Shown here: positions 18,702-29,149 of the stretch, in pieces
How the letters are laid out: every line of letters starts with the position of its first letter
How positions within the stretch are numbered: the stretch's first letter is position 1
Assembly: GCA_902768985.1 (NCBI GenBank)
Contig: CACXNA010000016.1
Span: 105,584-169,583 of the forward strand
Direction of reading: 5' to 3'
From: an uncultured Bacteroidia bacterium
GTDB lineage: Bacteria > Bacteroidota > Bacteroidia > Bacteroidales > UBA932
DNA: 64,000 nucleotides
Translations under genes and position numbers: made by a program
Notes under the pieces: model-generated
Seen by the model: only the letters and a program-made list of their open reading frames with translations
Databases searched by the model: none
Told to the model about the DNA's origin: nothing

Positions 18702-18732
18702 TTTGGATTTTCGAGAAATATGTCTAAATTTG
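18702..18732 (+). promoter_or_regulatory. rpsO promoter (-33/-7)
   Basis: TTTG at 18702-18705, 19 bases, then TAAATTTG at 18725-18732: a perfect match to the Bacteroidota consensus. The rpsO ATG is 60 bases downstream. Confidence 0.85.
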
Positions 18733-18792
18733 CACACTTTTTCCCGCCACGGGAAGAAGGAATGAGTATTAACCTTTAATTTTTTTGCTGAG

Positions 18793-18991
18793 ATGGCTGA
18801 ATATTTGATGCCTGAGAAGAAGCAAGAGATTTTCGCGAAGTACGGGAAGTCCAATAAGGACACAGGACGTGGTCACCCGTCGTTCCCTTCTCCGCCTCGT
18901 CGGTAAGCGCCGTCAGATCCTGGACTACCTCCAGGCCATGGACATTGAGAGATACCGTAAGATCGTCAAGGAGCTCGGTCTCCGTCGATAA
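18793..18991 (+). pseudogene. rpsO: 30S ribosomal protein S15, disrupted by an internal 77-nt deletion
   Basis: The first frame reads [25 protein letters not shown], the normal S15 N terminus, then runs out of register and stops at 18906. The second frame, shifted by one, reads [20 protein letters not shown] through [16 protein letters not shown] and stops at 18991, the normal C terminus. The central segment (SAE.QIALF...HLTEH...NRK in homologues, about 25 residues) is absent. Restoring 77 nt at about 18860-18868 would give a single frame of 91 codons, which fits family length (about 89). S15 binds 16S rRNA early in 30S assembly and the missing part holds 16S contacts. It lies immediately upstream of pnp, the classic rpsO-pnp order. 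It may be real or an assembly/consensus error. Confidence 0.9.
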
Positions 18992-19008
18992 ACGAAATAG
19001 GAAAAGGT

Positions 19009-19042
19009 AGGGATGGTTCCCGCACGGGACCATCCCTTTTTT
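19009..19042 (+). terminator. Intrinsic terminator between rpsO and pnp
   Basis: GGGATGGT ... ACCATCCC with an inner CCC/GGG pair around GCAC, followed by TTTTTT at 19037-19042. pnp begins 38 bases later and lacks an obvious promoter, so pnp may depend on read-through. Confidence 0.85.
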
Positions 19043-19079
19043 GATGAAAGACGTATAAAGACGCAATAGAGAAACAGTA

Positions 19080-21470
19080 ATGAACGTTATCAACAAAAAG
19101 ATCGAACTCGCGGACGGCCGCGTGATCGAGATCGAGACCGGCAAACTGGCCAAGCAGGCCGCCGGCTCCGCCGTTGTCAAGATGGGAGGTACGATGGTCC
19201 TCGCCACCGTGACCTGTGCCGACGAAGTCAAGGAAGGCACCGATTTCATGCCTCTCACCGTGGACTACCGTGAGAAGTATTACTCCGCCGGACGTTTCCC
19301 CGGCGGTTTCCTGAAGCGCGAGAGCAAGCCCTCCGATTACGAGGTGCTCATCGCCCGCCTGGTGGACCGCCCCATCCGCCCGCTGTGGCCGGATGATTTC
19401 CACCTGGAAGTTTTCGTGAATATCAGCCTGATTTCCGCCGAGAAGGACATCCAGCCGGATGCCCTCGCCGGCCTGGCCGCTTCCTGCGCCCTCGCCACCT
19501 CCGACCTGCCTTTCGGCGGCCCGGTGTCCGAGGTCCGCGTGAGCCGCATCAATGGTGAATTCGTCATCAACCCGACCTTCTCCCAGATGAAGGACTCCGA
19601 CCTCGAACTGATGGTCGCCGCCACCGAGGAGAATATCATGATGGTCGAAGGTGAGATGAACGAGGTGACCGAGCACGACATGCTCGAGGCCATCAAGTTC
19701 GCCCACGAAGAGATCAAGAAGCATTGCCGCGTGCAGAAGGAGCTCATGCACGAGCTCGGCACCGACGTCAACAAGCGCGACTATCCCCACGATCCAGAGG
19801 ATGAGGAGCTCAAGAAGGCCGTGCACGACTTCTGCTACGACAAGTGCTACGCCCTCGCCAAGGCTGCCAAGCCCAAGAAGGAGCGTGAGGAAGGCTTCAA
19901 GGCCATCAAGGAGGAGTTCCTCGCCACGATTCCGGAGGAGGAGCTCGAGGAGAAGACCCCGCTCGTGGAGCGTTACTACCACGCCGAGGAGAAGGAAGCC
20001 ATGCGCAACATGATCCTCGACGAGGGCATCCGCCTGGACGGCCGCGTCTGCGACCAGGTCCGTCCGATCTGGTGCGAGGTGGACTACCTCCCCTGCGCCC
20101 ACGGCTCCGCCATCTTCACCCGCGGTGAGACCCAGTCCCTCGCGACCGTCACCCTCGGCACCAAGATGGATATGAAGGAGATGGACGAGGTGCTGATCCA
20201 GGAGGACCAGCAGTTCGTGCTCCACTATAACTTCCCGCCGTTCGCCACCGGCGAGGCCAAGCCGCAGCGCGGCCCCGGCCGTCGCGAGATCGGCCACGGC
20301 AACCTTGCGATGCGCGCCCTCAAGCCGGTCGTGCCCCTCGCTCCCGAGAACCCGTACGCCGTGCGCGTCGTTTCCGATATCCTCGAGTCCAACGGTTCTT
20401 CTTCCATGGCCTCCGTCTGCGGTGGCTGCCTCGCCCTCATGGACGCCGGCGTGAAGATCAAGAAGCCGGTGGCCGGCGTGGCCATGGGCCTCATCACCGA
20501 CGAGGTGCACCCGAACGACCGCTACGCCATCCTGACCGATATCCTCGGTGACGAGGATCACCTCGGCGACATGGACTTTAAGGTCACGGGTACCGCCGAC
20601 GGTATCACCGCCACCCAGATGGATATCAAGGTGGACGGCCTGTCCTACGAGGTCCTCGAGAAAGCCCTCGAGCAGGCTCGCCAGGGCCGTATGCACATCA
20701 TGGGCGAGATGATGAAGACCATCAGCGAGCCGCGTGCGGACTACAAGCCGTTCGTGCCGCGCATCGTCCAGCTCCGCATCGCCGCCGAGTTCATCGGCGC
20801 CGTCATCGGCAAGGGCGGCGAGACCATCCAGAAGATTCAGAAGGAGACCGGTTGCGTCATCAACATCGATGAGGAGCCGATCCCTGGCACCAACCTCACC
20901 GAAGGTGTGGTGGATATCGCATCCGACAACGCCGACAACATGCAGAAGGCCCTCGACTGGATCAAGGGTATCTGCGCTGTCCCCGAGGTCGGCACCGTCT
21001 ATCACGGCAAGGTCGTGAGCATCCTCGAGTTCGGCGCTTTCATCGAGATCCTGCCGGGCAAGGAAGGCCTGCTGCACGTCTCCGAGATCGCGTGGAACAA
21101 GACCGAGAAGGTCGAGGACGTCCTGTCCGTCGGCGACGAGGTCGATGTCAAGCTCCTCGAGATCGACGCCAAGACCGGCAAGATGCGCCTGTCCATGCGC
21201 GCCCTCACCGAGAAGCCGGAAGGCTACAAGGAGCCGGAGCGCCGTCCCCGTGGCGAGCGCGGCGACCGTGGCGACCGTCGTGACGACCGCCGCGGCGGCG
21301 ATCGCCGGGAGGGTGGCCGTGGCCGCGACGAGCGTCGCGGTGGCGACCGTCGCGAAGGAGGCCGTGACAACCGTCACAACGACCGCCCGCGCCACAACAA
21401 CGGTCCTCGCCAGGATGCTCCCGCCCCGTCCTTCGACGACTTCAAGGAGCCTGTCGAGGAGGTGTTCTAG
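19080..21470 (+). CDS. pnp: Polyribonucleotide nucleotidyltransferase (PNPase)
   Basis: 796 aa. It is a phosphorolytic 3'-5' exoribonuclease of mRNA decay. Two RNase PH folds (about 10-140 and 325-480) flank an all-helical linker. A KH domain ([17 protein letters not shown], near 570) and an S1 domain ([20 protein letters not shown], near 640-705) follow. The PNPase-specific [14 protein letters not shown] and [10 protein letters not shown] are present. The last 80 residues are an Arg/Gly/Asp-rich low-complexity tail with GGDRREGGR repeated, ending in an acidic segment ([12 protein letters not shown]). It is preceded by the rpsO terminator; a pair of palindromic arms ends the transcript at 21511-21543. 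Confidence 0.97.
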   Translation: MNVINKKIELADGRVIEIETGKLAKQAAGSAVVKMGGTMVLATVTCADEVKEGTDFMPLTVDYREKYYSAGRFPGGFLKRESKPSDYEVLIARLVDRPIRPLWPDDFHLEVFVNISLISAEKDIQPDALAGLAASCALATSDLPFGGPVSEVRVSRINGEFVINPTFSQMKDSDLELMVAATEENIMMVEGEMNEVTEHDMLEAIKFAHEEIKKHCRVQKELMHELGTDVNKRDYPHDPEDEELKKAVHDFCYDKCYALAKAAKPKKEREEGFKAIKEEFLATIPEEELEEKTPLVERYYHAEEKEAMRNMILDEGIRLDGRVCDQVRPIWCEVDYLPCAHGSAIFTRGETQSLATVTLGTKMDMKEMDEVLIQEDQQFVLHYNFPPFATGEAKPQRGPGRREIGHGNLAMRALKPVVPLAPENPYAVRVVSDILESNGSSSMASVCGGCLALMDAGVKIKKPVAGVAMGLITDEVHPNDRYAILTDILGDEDHLGDMDFKVTGTADGITATQMDIKVDGLSYEVLEKALEQARQGRMHIMGEMMKTISEPRADYKPFVPRIVQLRIAAEFIGAVIGKGGETIQKIQKETGCVINIDEEPIPGTNLTEGVVDIASDNADNMQKALDWIKGICAVPEVGTVYHGKVVSILEFGAFIEILPGKEGLLHVSEIAWNKTEKVEDVLSVGDEVDVKLLEIDAKTGKMRLSMRALTEKPEGYKEPERRPRGERGDRGDRRDDRRGGDRREGGRGRDERRGGDRREGGRDNRHNDRPRHNNGPRQDAPAPSFDDFKEPVEEVF

Positions 21471-21510
21471 ACCGTTTTCGGTAAACTCCTGATTAATAAT
21501 CAGATACTAA

Positions 21511-21544
21511 AGTAACCGGGTACCTGGGTGCCCGGTTACTTTTG
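21511..21544. terminator. Intrinsic terminator after pnp
   Basis: AGTAACCGGG at 21511-21520 pairs with CCCGGTTACT at 21531-21540, extended by a partly paired TACC/GGTG, followed by TTTG. On the minus strand the same hairpin could end the short transcript of the peptide ORF at 21671. Confidence 0.8.
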
Positions 21545-21593
21545 TAATATGCAGATCAATAGCTACTTACGCAAAACAGTGCCTAGCGGAAGA

Positions 21594-21671
21594 TCAGCGG
21601 CAGGAACTGGTAGAGGCTGCGGCGCAGAAGAGGCACGCCGCGGCGAGGGAGAGGAGGAGATGTTTTATCAT
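21594..21671 (-). CDS. Possible 25-residue secreted peptide
   Basis: A minus-strand ATG at 21671 opens a 25-codon frame, MIKHLLLSLAAACLFCAAAS followed by TSSCR and a stop. It looks like a complete Sec or lipoprotein signal peptide with almost nothing after it. It is preceded 20 bases upstream by a good promoter (TTTG, 21 bases, TATCTTTG) and followed by the hairpin at 21511-21540. It could be a genuine micro-peptide, the remnant of a larger lipoprotein gene, or a small RNA that encodes nothing. Confidence 0.35.
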   Translation of the reverse strand: MIKHLLLSLAAACLFCAAASTSSCR

Positions 21672-21691
21672 CGGAGGGTCATTAGTTTTCC

Positions 21692-21724
21692 CAAAGATAA
21701 TGAAAATGATTATTTTTGTACAAA
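21692..21724 (-). promoter_or_regulatory. Promoter of the 25-residue ORF
   Basis: On the minus strand TTTG (21724-21721), 21 bases, TATCTTTG (21699-21692). It overlaps the plus-strand promoter of the lipoprotein hydrolase. Confidence 0.55.
21711..21718 (+). promoter_or_regulatory. -7 promoter element of the lipoprotein hydrolase gene
   Basis: TATTTTTG, 23 bases before the ATG at 21742. It interleaves with the -33 region of the opposing promoter. Confidence 0.55.
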
Positions 21725-21741
21725 CTAACACTTCTTCACAA

Positions 21742-22647
21742 ATGAAAAAGACCTCCTTCATTCTGGCGGCTTGCGCCCTCGCGCTGGTCGCGTGTACCCC
21801 CAAGCCGGTGGCGCCGAACGCCACCCAGTCCCTGGTTGTCGAAGACGGCGGCACCGGCCCCGTCAAGGTGCTGATGCTCGAAGACCCGACGCTCGAGGCG
21901 CACACCATCTTCGCCCCGCAGGATCTCTCCGCCTTCGGCAAGAAGAACCTGCTGCCCGTGCTTGTGTGGGGCAACGGCGCCTGCACCAATTCCCCGTGGG
22001 AGCATTTCAAATTCCTAAACGAAATCGCCTCCCAGGGCTTCCTGGTGATTGCCACGGGCTACATCCCGATGGAGGAGAAGCCGTACCGCGGTCCGCAGTC
22101 CACCTCCGCCCAGCAGATCGAGTCCATCGACTGGGCCATCGCGCAGAATGCCGACAAGGAGAGCCCGTACTACGGACGCATCGACGTGAATGCCATCGCG
22201 GCGGCCGGCATGTCCTGCGGCGGCCTGCAGACCCTCGACAACTCCGGCGACCCGCGCATCAAGACCATCATGATCTGCAACAGCGGCCTGTTCTCCAACC
22301 CGGCCGGCGCCGTCCCCGGCATGCCGATGCCTGAGAAGGAGAAGCTCCAGGGCATTCAGGTTCCTATTATATATATCCTCGGTGGTGAGACCGACATCGC
22401 CTACGAGAACGGCATGGATGACTTCCACCGCATCAGCAAGGTGCCGGCCTTTGCGGCCAACTTCCCGGTCGGCCACGGCGGCACCTACCGCGAGGCGCAC
22501 GGCGGCGAGTTCACCGTCCCGGCCATCGCGTGGCTGAAATGGCAGCTCAAGGGCGACAAGGAAGCCGCCAGGATGTTCCAGGGCGAGGCCTGTGGCCTGT
22601 CGCAGCGCGAAGGCTGGACCGTCGAGAAGAACGCCCTGATCGACTAG
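21742..22647 (+). CDS. Alpha/beta-hydrolase lipoprotein
   Basis: 301 aa, starting at MKKTSFILAACALALVAC, a lipoprotein signal with lipobox LVAC. The mature protein has the alpha/beta-hydrolase order: oxyanion strand LLPVLVWGNGAC, nucleophile elbow AAGMSCGG (Ser in G-x-S-x-G form), an acid in GGETDIAYE and a histidine in VGHGGTYREAHGG. It resembles Bacteroidales chlorophyllase/dienelactone-hydrolase-like proteins. The substrate is unknown; esters of polymers or lipids in the envelope are possible. Its last four bases overlap the converging nitrilase gene. Confidence 0.85.
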   Translation: MKKTSFILAACALALVACTPKPVAPNATQSLVVEDGGTGPVKVLMLEDPTLEAHTIFAPQDLSAFGKKNLLPVLVWGNGACTNSPWEHFKFLNEIASQGFLVIATGYIPMEEKPYRGPQSTSAQQIESIDWAIAQNADKESPYYGRIDVNAIAAAGMSCGGLQTLDNSGDPRIKTIMICNSGLFSNPAGAVPGMPMPEKEKLQGIQVPIIYILGGETDIAYENGMDDFHRISKVPAFAANFPVGHGGTYREAHGGEFTVPAIAWLKWQLKGDKEAARMFQGEACGLSQREGWTVEKNALID

Positions 22648-23408
22648 ATTTTCAGTTCAAAGGAGTCCGCGTCGGAGAGGACGGGGAATTTGGCGTGGTA
22701 GGTGGCGATGCGGGCGAGATCGATTTCGCCGCTGACGACAGACTCTCTGCCGTCGGCGGCTTCTGCGAGCGTCTCGCCGTAGGGGCCGATCCAAGCGGTG
22801 CCGCCGTTGTAGGTGCACGCGGGATCGGTGCCGACGCGGTTGACGGCCGCGACGTAGCAGGCGTTCTCGATGGCGCGGGCGCGGGCGAGCGTGTCCCACG
22901 CGAAGCGGCGCACGTCGGGCCAGCTCGCGACGAGCAACATCACGTCGTAGTCGTCGCGGCTGCGCAGCCACACCGGGAAGCGCAGGTCGTAGCAGACGGC
23001 CAGCAGGAAGCGGACGCCCAGGTATTTGACGATGACGCGCTCCTGGCCGGCCTGGAAGCGCTCACCCTCACCGCCGTAGCCGAAGAGGTGGCGCTTGTCG
23101 TACTGCTCGTACGTCCCGTCCGGACGGACGAAATAAAACCGGTTGACACATTTCTCACCGACCTCCAAAGCGATGCTGCCGGCGATGGCGGCGTGCAGCT
23201 CCGCGGCCTTGCGCTGCATCCAGGCGAGGCCCGCGGAGGGCTCGTGCTCGACCGTGGCGTTCGGCAGGGTGGCGAAGCCGGTGGAGAACATCTCGGGAAG
23301 GACGTAGAGCTCGGCGGGCTCGGCGCCCGCAAGCAGCTTGTCGAGGTGGGCGCAGTTGGCCTGCGGGTCACCCCAGACGATATCGGTTTGGATGAGGTTG
23401 ATTTTCAT
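22644..23408 (-). CDS. Nitrilase-family amidohydrolase (omega-amidase/YafV type)
   Basis: 254 aa. The catalytic triad is visible as E39 (LPEMFSTGF), K105 (YDKRHLFGYGGEG) and C139 (LLAVCYDLRFPVWLR). The FSTGF and KRHLF signatures fit the Nit2/YafV branch, which deamidates alpha-ketoglutaramate or related omega-amides as metabolite repair. It overlaps the transporter stop by one base (TAATG), so it belongs to the kdgK-eda-transporter operon. Why a nitrilase is in a hexuronate operon is unclear. Confidence 0.9.
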   Translation of the reverse strand: MKINLIQTDIVWGDPQANCAHLDKLLAGAEPAELYVLPEMFSTGFATLPNATVEHEPSAGLAWMQRKAAELHAAIAGSIALEVGEKCVNRFYFVRPDGTYEQYDKRHLFGYGGEGERFQAGQERVIVKYLGVRFLLAVCYDLRFPVWLRSRDDYDVMLLVASWPDVRRFAWDTLARARAIENACYVAAVNRVGTDPACTYNGGTAWIGPYGETLAEAADGRESVVSGEIDLARIATYHAKFPVLSDADSFELKI

Positions 23409-24859
23409 TATAATTCTATCGGTTTATACTTCGGGACGAGGGATTTCATGATGGTCCAGGCGATCAGGTAGGCGACGCCGCAGAAGCAGAACATGACAAA
23501 GTAGCCGGCAGGCTTGCCCTCGAAGCCGAGGAAGCGGAAGGCGGCGCCCGCCTCTTCCGCGTGCGTAAAGAGGTTGCCGGCCACCTTCTGGATGATCATC
23601 GACCCGATGCCGCCGGCCGTCGTGCCGATGCCGGTGATGGAGGCGATGGTGCTCTTCGGGAACATGTCGCCGATGGTGGAGTAGAGGTTGGCGCTCCAGG
23701 CCTGGTGGCCCGCCCCGGCGAGGCCGATCAGGATGGCCGGCCACCAGGCGGAGTTGAGGTTGATGCCCAGCGGCTGCGCGAAGAGCGCGGCGATGGGGAA
23801 GAAGGCGAAGATGAGCATGGCGAGCATGCGGCCCGCATACGGGTTCATGCCCTTCTTCTCGACGAAGACCTTCGGGAGGTAGCCGCCGATGATGGACACC
23901 ACCGTGACGATGGCGTAGAGGGTGAAGATCAGCGCCTGGCCGAGCGGGGACGTGGCGGGTGCGCCGAACTGGTTGCTGAAATAGGACGGCGCCCAGAAGA
24001 GGAAGAACCACCACACGCCGTCGGTGAAGAACTTGCCGGAGATGAAGGCCCAGGTCTGCTTGTAGCGCAGGCACTGGACGAAGGGGATGGACGGCTCGTC
24101 TTGCGCCGGCTTTTTCTCCTCCCCGATCTCGTCATCCTGGTGGATGTACGCCAGCTCGGCTTCGTTCACGCGCGGGCTCTTCTCGGGCTTCTCATACATG
24201 AAGGCCCAGAAGAACATCCAGATGAAGCCCAGGCCGCCGATGATGATGAAGGCCCACTCCCAGCCGAACTTCACGGCGAGGGGCGGGATCAGGAGCGGCG
24301 CGGCCAGGGCGCCCACGGAGGCGCCGGCGTTGAAGATGGAGGTCGCGAAGGCGCGGTCCTTCTTCGGGAAATATTCGGCCGTCACCTTGATGGCGGCCGG
24401 GAAGTTGCCGGACTCGCCGAGGGCGAGGATGCTCCGGCAGAGCAGGAACAGGTAGACGGAGGTCGTCGACACGGCGAGCGCGACGTTGCTGCCCACCTCA
24501 AGGGCAGCGAGGGCCTTGGTGCCGTCCAGCCCGGTCAGGAGGGCGGTGCCCCAGCCGCACAGGGCGTGCAGGCAGGCGCCGAACGACCAGACGCCGATGG
24601 CGATGAGATATCCCTTCTTGGTGCCCATCCAGTCGATGAACTTGCCCGCGAACAGGCAGCAGATGGCGTAGAAGATGGAGAAGAAGGAGGTGATGGTGCC
24701 GTAGTTGGCGTCCGTCCAGTGGAATTCGGGCTTGATGAACTCCTCGTATGTCAGGGAGAGAACCTGGCGGTCCAGGTAATTGACCGTGGTCGCCACGAAG
24801 AGCAGCGAGCACAGCCACCAGCGCCAGTTGGTCATCAGTTTCTGTTGGGTGGTAGACAT
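23408..24859 (-). CDS. MFS transporter, hexuronate (ExuT-like) anion:cation symporter
   Basis: 483 aa with about 12 hydrophobic helices. The N-terminal VATTVNYLDRQVLSLTYEEF and FNAGASVGALAAPLLIPPLA segments are typical of the ACS family of MFS carriers, which import hexuronates such as galacturonate and glucuronate. A second possible start is M9 (MTNWRWWLC). The position between eda and a nitrilase, with kdgK upstream, supports import of a hexuronate or of KDG itself. Confidence 0.9.
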   Translation of the reverse strand: MSTTQQKLMTNWRWWLCSLLFVATTVNYLDRQVLSLTYEEFIKPEFHWTDANYGTITSFFSIFYAICCLFAGKFIDWMGTKKGYLIAIGVWSFGACLHALCGWGTALLTGLDGTKALAALEVGSNVALAVSTTSVYLFLLCRSILALGESGNFPAAIKVTAEYFPKKDRAFATSIFNAGASVGALAAPLLIPPLAVKFGWEWAFIIIGGLGFIWMFFWAFMYEKPEKSPRVNEAELAYIHQDDEIGEEKKPAQDEPSIPFVQCLRYKQTWAFISGKFFTDGVWWFFLFWAPSYFSNQFGAPATSPLGQALIFTLYAIVTVVSIIGGYLPKVFVEKKGMNPYAGRMLAMLIFAFFPIAALFAQPLGINLNSAWWPAILIGLAGAGHQAWSANLYSTIGDMFPKSTIASITGIGTTAGGIGSMIIQKVAGNLFTHAEEAGAAFRFLGFEGKPAGYFVMFCFCGVAYLIAWTIMKSLVPKYKPIEL

Positions 24860-24868
24860 GGTGTGTGG

Positions 24869-25534
24869 TTATCGTATTTCTTGGATGATCTGCAGGGCGT
24901 CCCGGCAGAGGGCGGTGATGCGGGGCCAGTCGCCCGCGGCAATGACGTCTTTGGGGAAGAGGTTGGAACCCATCCCGACGCAGGTCACGCCGGCCTTGAA
25001 CCAGGCCTCGAGGTTCGCCCGTTCGGGCTTCACGCCGCCGGTGACCATCAGGCGGCTCCAGGGCATGGGGGCCCGCAGGCCCTTGACGAAGGCGGGGCCG
25101 AGGACGTCGCCCGGGAAGACCTTGCAGAGGTCGCAGCCGGCCTCCTGGGCCGCGCTGACCTCGCTGGCGCTGCCGCAGCCCGGGCAGTAGGGGACGAGGC
25201 GCCGGTTGCAAACCGGCACGACGGCGGGATTGTAGATGGGGCCGACCACGAAGTTGGCGCCGAGCTGCAGGTAGAGGGCGGCGGTGCCGGGATCGACCAC
25301 GCTGCCGATGCCCAGGATCATGCCCGGAAGCTCGGCGGCGGCATATTTGACCAGTTCTGCAAAGACTTCCTGCGCGAAATCACCGCGGTTGGTGAATTCG
25401 AAGGCGCGCACCCCGCCGTCATAGCAGGCTTTGAGCACCTGCTTCGCCACGGCGGCGTCGGCATGGTAGAACACCGGCACAAGGCCGGTCTGCTGCATGG
25501 TCGCGAGGACCTGGAGTTTGTCGTATTTTGCCAT
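24869..25534 (-). CDS. eda: 2-keto-3-deoxy-6-phosphogluconate/4-hydroxy-2-oxoglutarate aldolase
   Basis: 221 aa, a TIM-barrel class I aldolase. It splits KDPG into pyruvate and glyceraldehyde-3-phosphate. The Schiff-base lysine lies in [10 protein letters not shown] and the catalytic Glu region is [27 protein letters not shown] and MVTGGVKPE are characteristic. It is seven bases from kdgK and nine bases before the transporter gene. Confidence 0.95.
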   Translation of the reverse strand: MAKYDKLQVLATMQQTGLVPVFYHADAAVAKQVLKACYDGGVRAFEFTNRGDFAQEVFAELVKYAAAELPGMILGIGSVVDPGTAALYLQLGANFVVGPIYNPAVVPVCNRRLVPYCPGCGSASEVSAAQEAGCDLCKVFPGDVLGPAFVKGLRAPMPWSRLMVTGGVKPERANLEAWFKAGVTCVGMGSNLFPKDVIAAGDWPRITALCRDALQIIQEIR

Positions 25535-25541
25535 AACTGTC

Positions 25542-26582
25542 TTATCTTGCTACGCGTCCGGAGGCGTCGCCCTTCATCAGGTTCTCGACCTCGGCCACGG
25601 TGACCTGGTTGTAATCGCCGAAAATGGTATGCTTGAGGCAGGAGGCGGCCACGGCGAAGTTCAGCGCCTTCCGGTCGTCGCCCGGGAAGCTGAGCAGGCC
25701 GTAGATGAGCCCGCCCATGAAGGAGTCGCCGCCGCCCACGCGGTCCACGATGTGGGTGATGTCGTAGCGCGGGGACTCGTAGAGCTTCGCGCCGTCCCAG
25801 AGCACGCCGCCCCAGGTGTTGTGGTTGGCGTTGATGGAGCCGCGCAGGGTGATGATGACCTTCTTCGCGCGCGGGAAACGCTTCATCAGCTGCTCGCCCA
25901 CGCTGCGGAAGCGGCCCTGGTCGATCGCGCCGCCGGTGGCGGTCACGTCGAAGCCCTCGGGCTTGATGCCGAAGACCTTGTCGGCGTCCTCCTCGTTGCC
26001 GAGGATGATGTCGCAGCCCTCCACGAGGGCGGGCATCACTTCGCCGGCGGTCTTGCCGTATTTCCAGAGATTCTTGCGGTAGTTGAGGTCGCAGCTGACC
26101 GTCACGCCGAGCGCGTTCGCGGCGCGGACGGCCTCCAGGCAGACGTCCGCCGCGCCCTGGCTGAGCGCTGGCGTGATGCCGGTCCAGTGGAACCAGTCGG
26201 CGCCTTCGAAGACTTTCTTCCAGTCGATCATGCCCGGCTGGATGGTGGCGATGGAGGAGCCGGCGCGGTCGTAGACGACCTTGCTCGGGCGCGCCACGGC
26301 GCCGGTCTCAAGGAAGTAAATGCCGACGCGGTCGCCGCCGAAAACGATCTTGGAAGTGTCTACGCCGTAGGAACGGAGGTCCTTGATGCAGGCCTTGGCG
26401 ATGTCGTTGTCGGGCAGGCGGGTGACGAATGCGGCGTCGATGCCGTAATTGGCCAGCGAGACGGCCACGTTGGCCTCGCCGCCGCCGAAGGTGGCGTCAA
26501 ACTGGCGGGCCTGGCCGAACCGAAGGTAGCCGGGGGTAGAAAGGCGGAGCATGATCTCGCCGAAGGTAATGACTTTGGGCAT
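25542..26582 (-). CDS. kdgK: 2-keto-3-deoxygluconate kinase (PfkB family)
   Basis: 346 aa. It phosphorylates KDG to KDPG for the aldolase encoded next. PfkB signature 1 is seen as [16 protein letters not shown] and signature 2 as [18 protein letters not shown], with the catalytic Asp in GGGDS. The sugar-binding opening [15 protein letters not shown] fits KDG kinases. It begins 14 bases after der and shows no -7 box of its own, so it appears to be read from the der transcript. Confidence 0.93.
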   Translation of the reverse strand: MPKVITFGEIMLRLSTPGYLRFGQARQFDATFGGGEANVAVSLANYGIDAAFVTRLPDNDIAKACIKDLRSYGVDTSKIVFGGDRVGIYFLETGAVARPSKVVYDRAGSSIATIQPGMIDWKKVFEGADWFHWTGITPALSQGAADVCLEAVRAANALGVTVSCDLNYRKNLWKYGKTAGEVMPALVEGCDIILGNEEDADKVFGIKPEGFDVTATGGAIDQGRFRSVGEQLMKRFPRAKKVIITLRGSINANHNTWGGVLWDGAKLYESPRYDITHIVDRVGGGDSFMGGLIYGLLSFPGDDRKALNFAVAASCLKHTIFGDYNQVTVAEVENLMKGDASGRVAR

Positions 26583-26596
26583 GGTAGATTTGTGGG

Positions 26597-27904
26597 TTAT
26601 TTCTGCCGGCAGTAAATCTGTACGGGACAGCCGGTCAGGTTGAAATGCTTGCGGAGCTGATTCTCCAGGAAGCGCTTATAGGGGTCTTTGATGTATTGCG
26701 GGAGGTTGCAGAAGAAGGCGAAGGCCGGGAAGCTGGTCGGGAGCTGCGTGATGTACTTGACCTTCACGTACTTGCCCTTCCATGCCGGGGGCGGCGTCTC
26801 CTCGATCACGGGCAGCAGCGCCTCGTTGAGGCGGGCCGTGGGGATCTTCTGCGAATAATTGGCATATACCTGCGTGGCGGCGTCCAGCACGTCCTGGATG
26901 CGCTGCATCTTCACGACGGAGGTGAAGACTACGGGGATGTCGTTGAACGGGGCCAGGCGCTCCTTGAGCGACTCGCTGTAGTCGCGCAGCGTGTTGGAAT
27001 CCTTGATGAAGAGGTCCCACTTGTTGACCACGACCACGCAGCCCTTGCGGTTCTTGACGATGAGGTTGAAGATGTTCATGTCCTGCGCCTCCATGCCGGT
27101 GGTCGCGTCGATCATCAGGATGCAGATGTCGGCGTGCTCGATGGCGCGGATGGAGCGCATCACGGAGTAGAACTCCAGGTCCTCGTGGACCTTGGTCTTG
27201 CGGCGGATGCCGGCGGTGTCCACGAGCATGAACTCGTGGCCGAACTTGTTGTAGTAGGTCTCGATGGCGTCGCGCGTGGTGCCCGCCACGGGGGTGACGA
27301 TGTTGCGCTCCTGGCCCAGCAGGGCGTTGGTCAGCGAGGATTTGCCGACGTTCGGCTTGCCCACGATGGCGATGCGGGGGAGTCCGGCGTGCGGGTCCTC
27401 CTGCTCCGTCTCCTCGGGCAGCGCGGCCACCACGGCGTCCAGCAGGTCGCCGGTGCCGCTGCCGTTGGCCGCGGAGATGCTGTACAGCTCGCCGAGGCCG
27501 AGGGAGTAGAACTGGTAGGAGTCGAACATCTTCTCGCCGGAGTCCACCTTGTTCACGCAGAGCACGACGGGCTTCTTGCTGCGGCGCAGGATGTCCGCAA
27601 TCTCGGCGTCGTAGTCCGTGATGCCGGTGGCCGCCTCGACCATGAAGAGCACGAGGTCCGCCTCGTCGATGGCGATCTGGACCTGCGAGCGGATGGCCGA
27701 CTCGAAGACGTCGTCGGAGTTTGTGGTGTAGCCGCCGGTGTCCACGACGGAGAACTCCCGGCCGCACCATTCGCAGCGGCCGTAATGGCGGTCGCGGGTC
27801 ACACCGGCGGTGTCGTCAACGATGGCCTGCCGCATGCCGACCAGGCGGTTGAAGAGGGTGGATTTGCCGACATTGGGCCGGCCGACGATGGCTACTAAAC
27901 TCAT
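26597..27904 (-). CDS. der: Ribosome-assembly GTPase Der (EngA)
   Basis: 435 aa. It has two tandem GTPase domains with P-loops GRPNVGKST (near residue 8) and GKPNVGKSS (near 180), DTGGY and DTAGIRRKT switch II motifs and NKVD/NKWD G4 motifs. A C-terminal KH-like domain follows ([18 protein letters not shown]). It acts in maturation of the 50S subunit. The upstream small membrane-protein gene ends 3 bases before its start. Confidence 0.98.
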   Translation of the reverse strand: MSLVAIVGRPNVGKSTLFNRLVGMRQAIVDDTAGVTRDRHYGRCEWCGREFSVVDTGGYTTNSDDVFESAIRSQVQIAIDEADLVLFMVEAATGITDYDAEIADILRRSKKPVVLCVNKVDSGEKMFDSYQFYSLGLGELYSISAANGSGTGDLLDAVVAALPEETEQEDPHAGLPRIAIVGKPNVGKSSLTNALLGQERNIVTPVAGTTRDAIETYYNKFGHEFMLVDTAGIRRKTKVHEDLEFYSVMRSIRAIEHADICILMIDATTGMEAQDMNIFNLIVKNRKGCVVVVNKWDLFIKDSNTLRDYSESLKERLAPFNDIPVVFTSVVKMQRIQDVLDAATQVYANYSQKIPTARLNEALLPVIEETPPPAWKGKYVKVKYITQLPTSFPAFAFFCNLPQYIKDPYKRFLENQLRKHFNLTGCPVQIYCRQK

Positions 27905-27907
27905 AGG

Positions 27908-28174
27908 CTAAGAGGTTTGGGATTCCGGGTTGAGCCCGGAATGACTGTTGAAAAACTGGCAGTCCTGGCAGGCTTCAGTTTGCTGACCCTGGCAGGACTT
28001 GCCGTGGAGGGCGGCGTCCTCGTCCTTGAAGCAACGGATGCCGCGTTTGCGCATCTCCTCGTTGGAACCGACGTCGTATTTCGGGAACTCCTTCTTGAAA
28101 AAGAGGATGTTGACTCCGAGTCCGAGGACGCAGAGCCCGACGAGTACGAGTACAGCGAGGAAGACAGGCCACAT
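27908..28174 (-). CDS. Small Cys-rich membrane protein of Bacteroidota
   Basis: 88 aa. One N-terminal transmembrane helix (residues 2-24) is followed by FPKYDVGSNEEMRKRGIRCF and a cytoplasmic-looking segment with four cysteines (RCF, SCQ, ACQ, DCQ) that could bind a metal or form disulfides. I recall a family of such short proteins in Bacteroidales with the conserved FPxxxVGxxxxMRxRGI motif and no known function. The last ten residues are encoded by a GTCATTC-headed palindrome, so the C terminus appears to be a late addition. Confidence 0.8.
   Translation of the reverse strand: MWPVFLAVLVLVGLCVLGLGVNILFFKKEFPKYDVGSNEEMRKRGIRCFKDEDAALHGKSCQGQQTEACQDCQFFNSHSGLNPESQTS
27921..27945 (-). repeat. 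GTCATTC-headed palindrome (REP-like), copy inside a coding sequence
   Basis: In minus orientation GTC, then ATTCCGGG / CCCGGAAT arms around a five-base loop. It has the same layout as elements at 49095-49124 and 55830-55859. It encodes the C-terminal end of the small membrane protein. Confidence 0.6.
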
Positions 28175-28177
28175 AGA

Positions 28178-29145
<968 letters not shown>

Positions 29146-29149
<4 letters not shown>

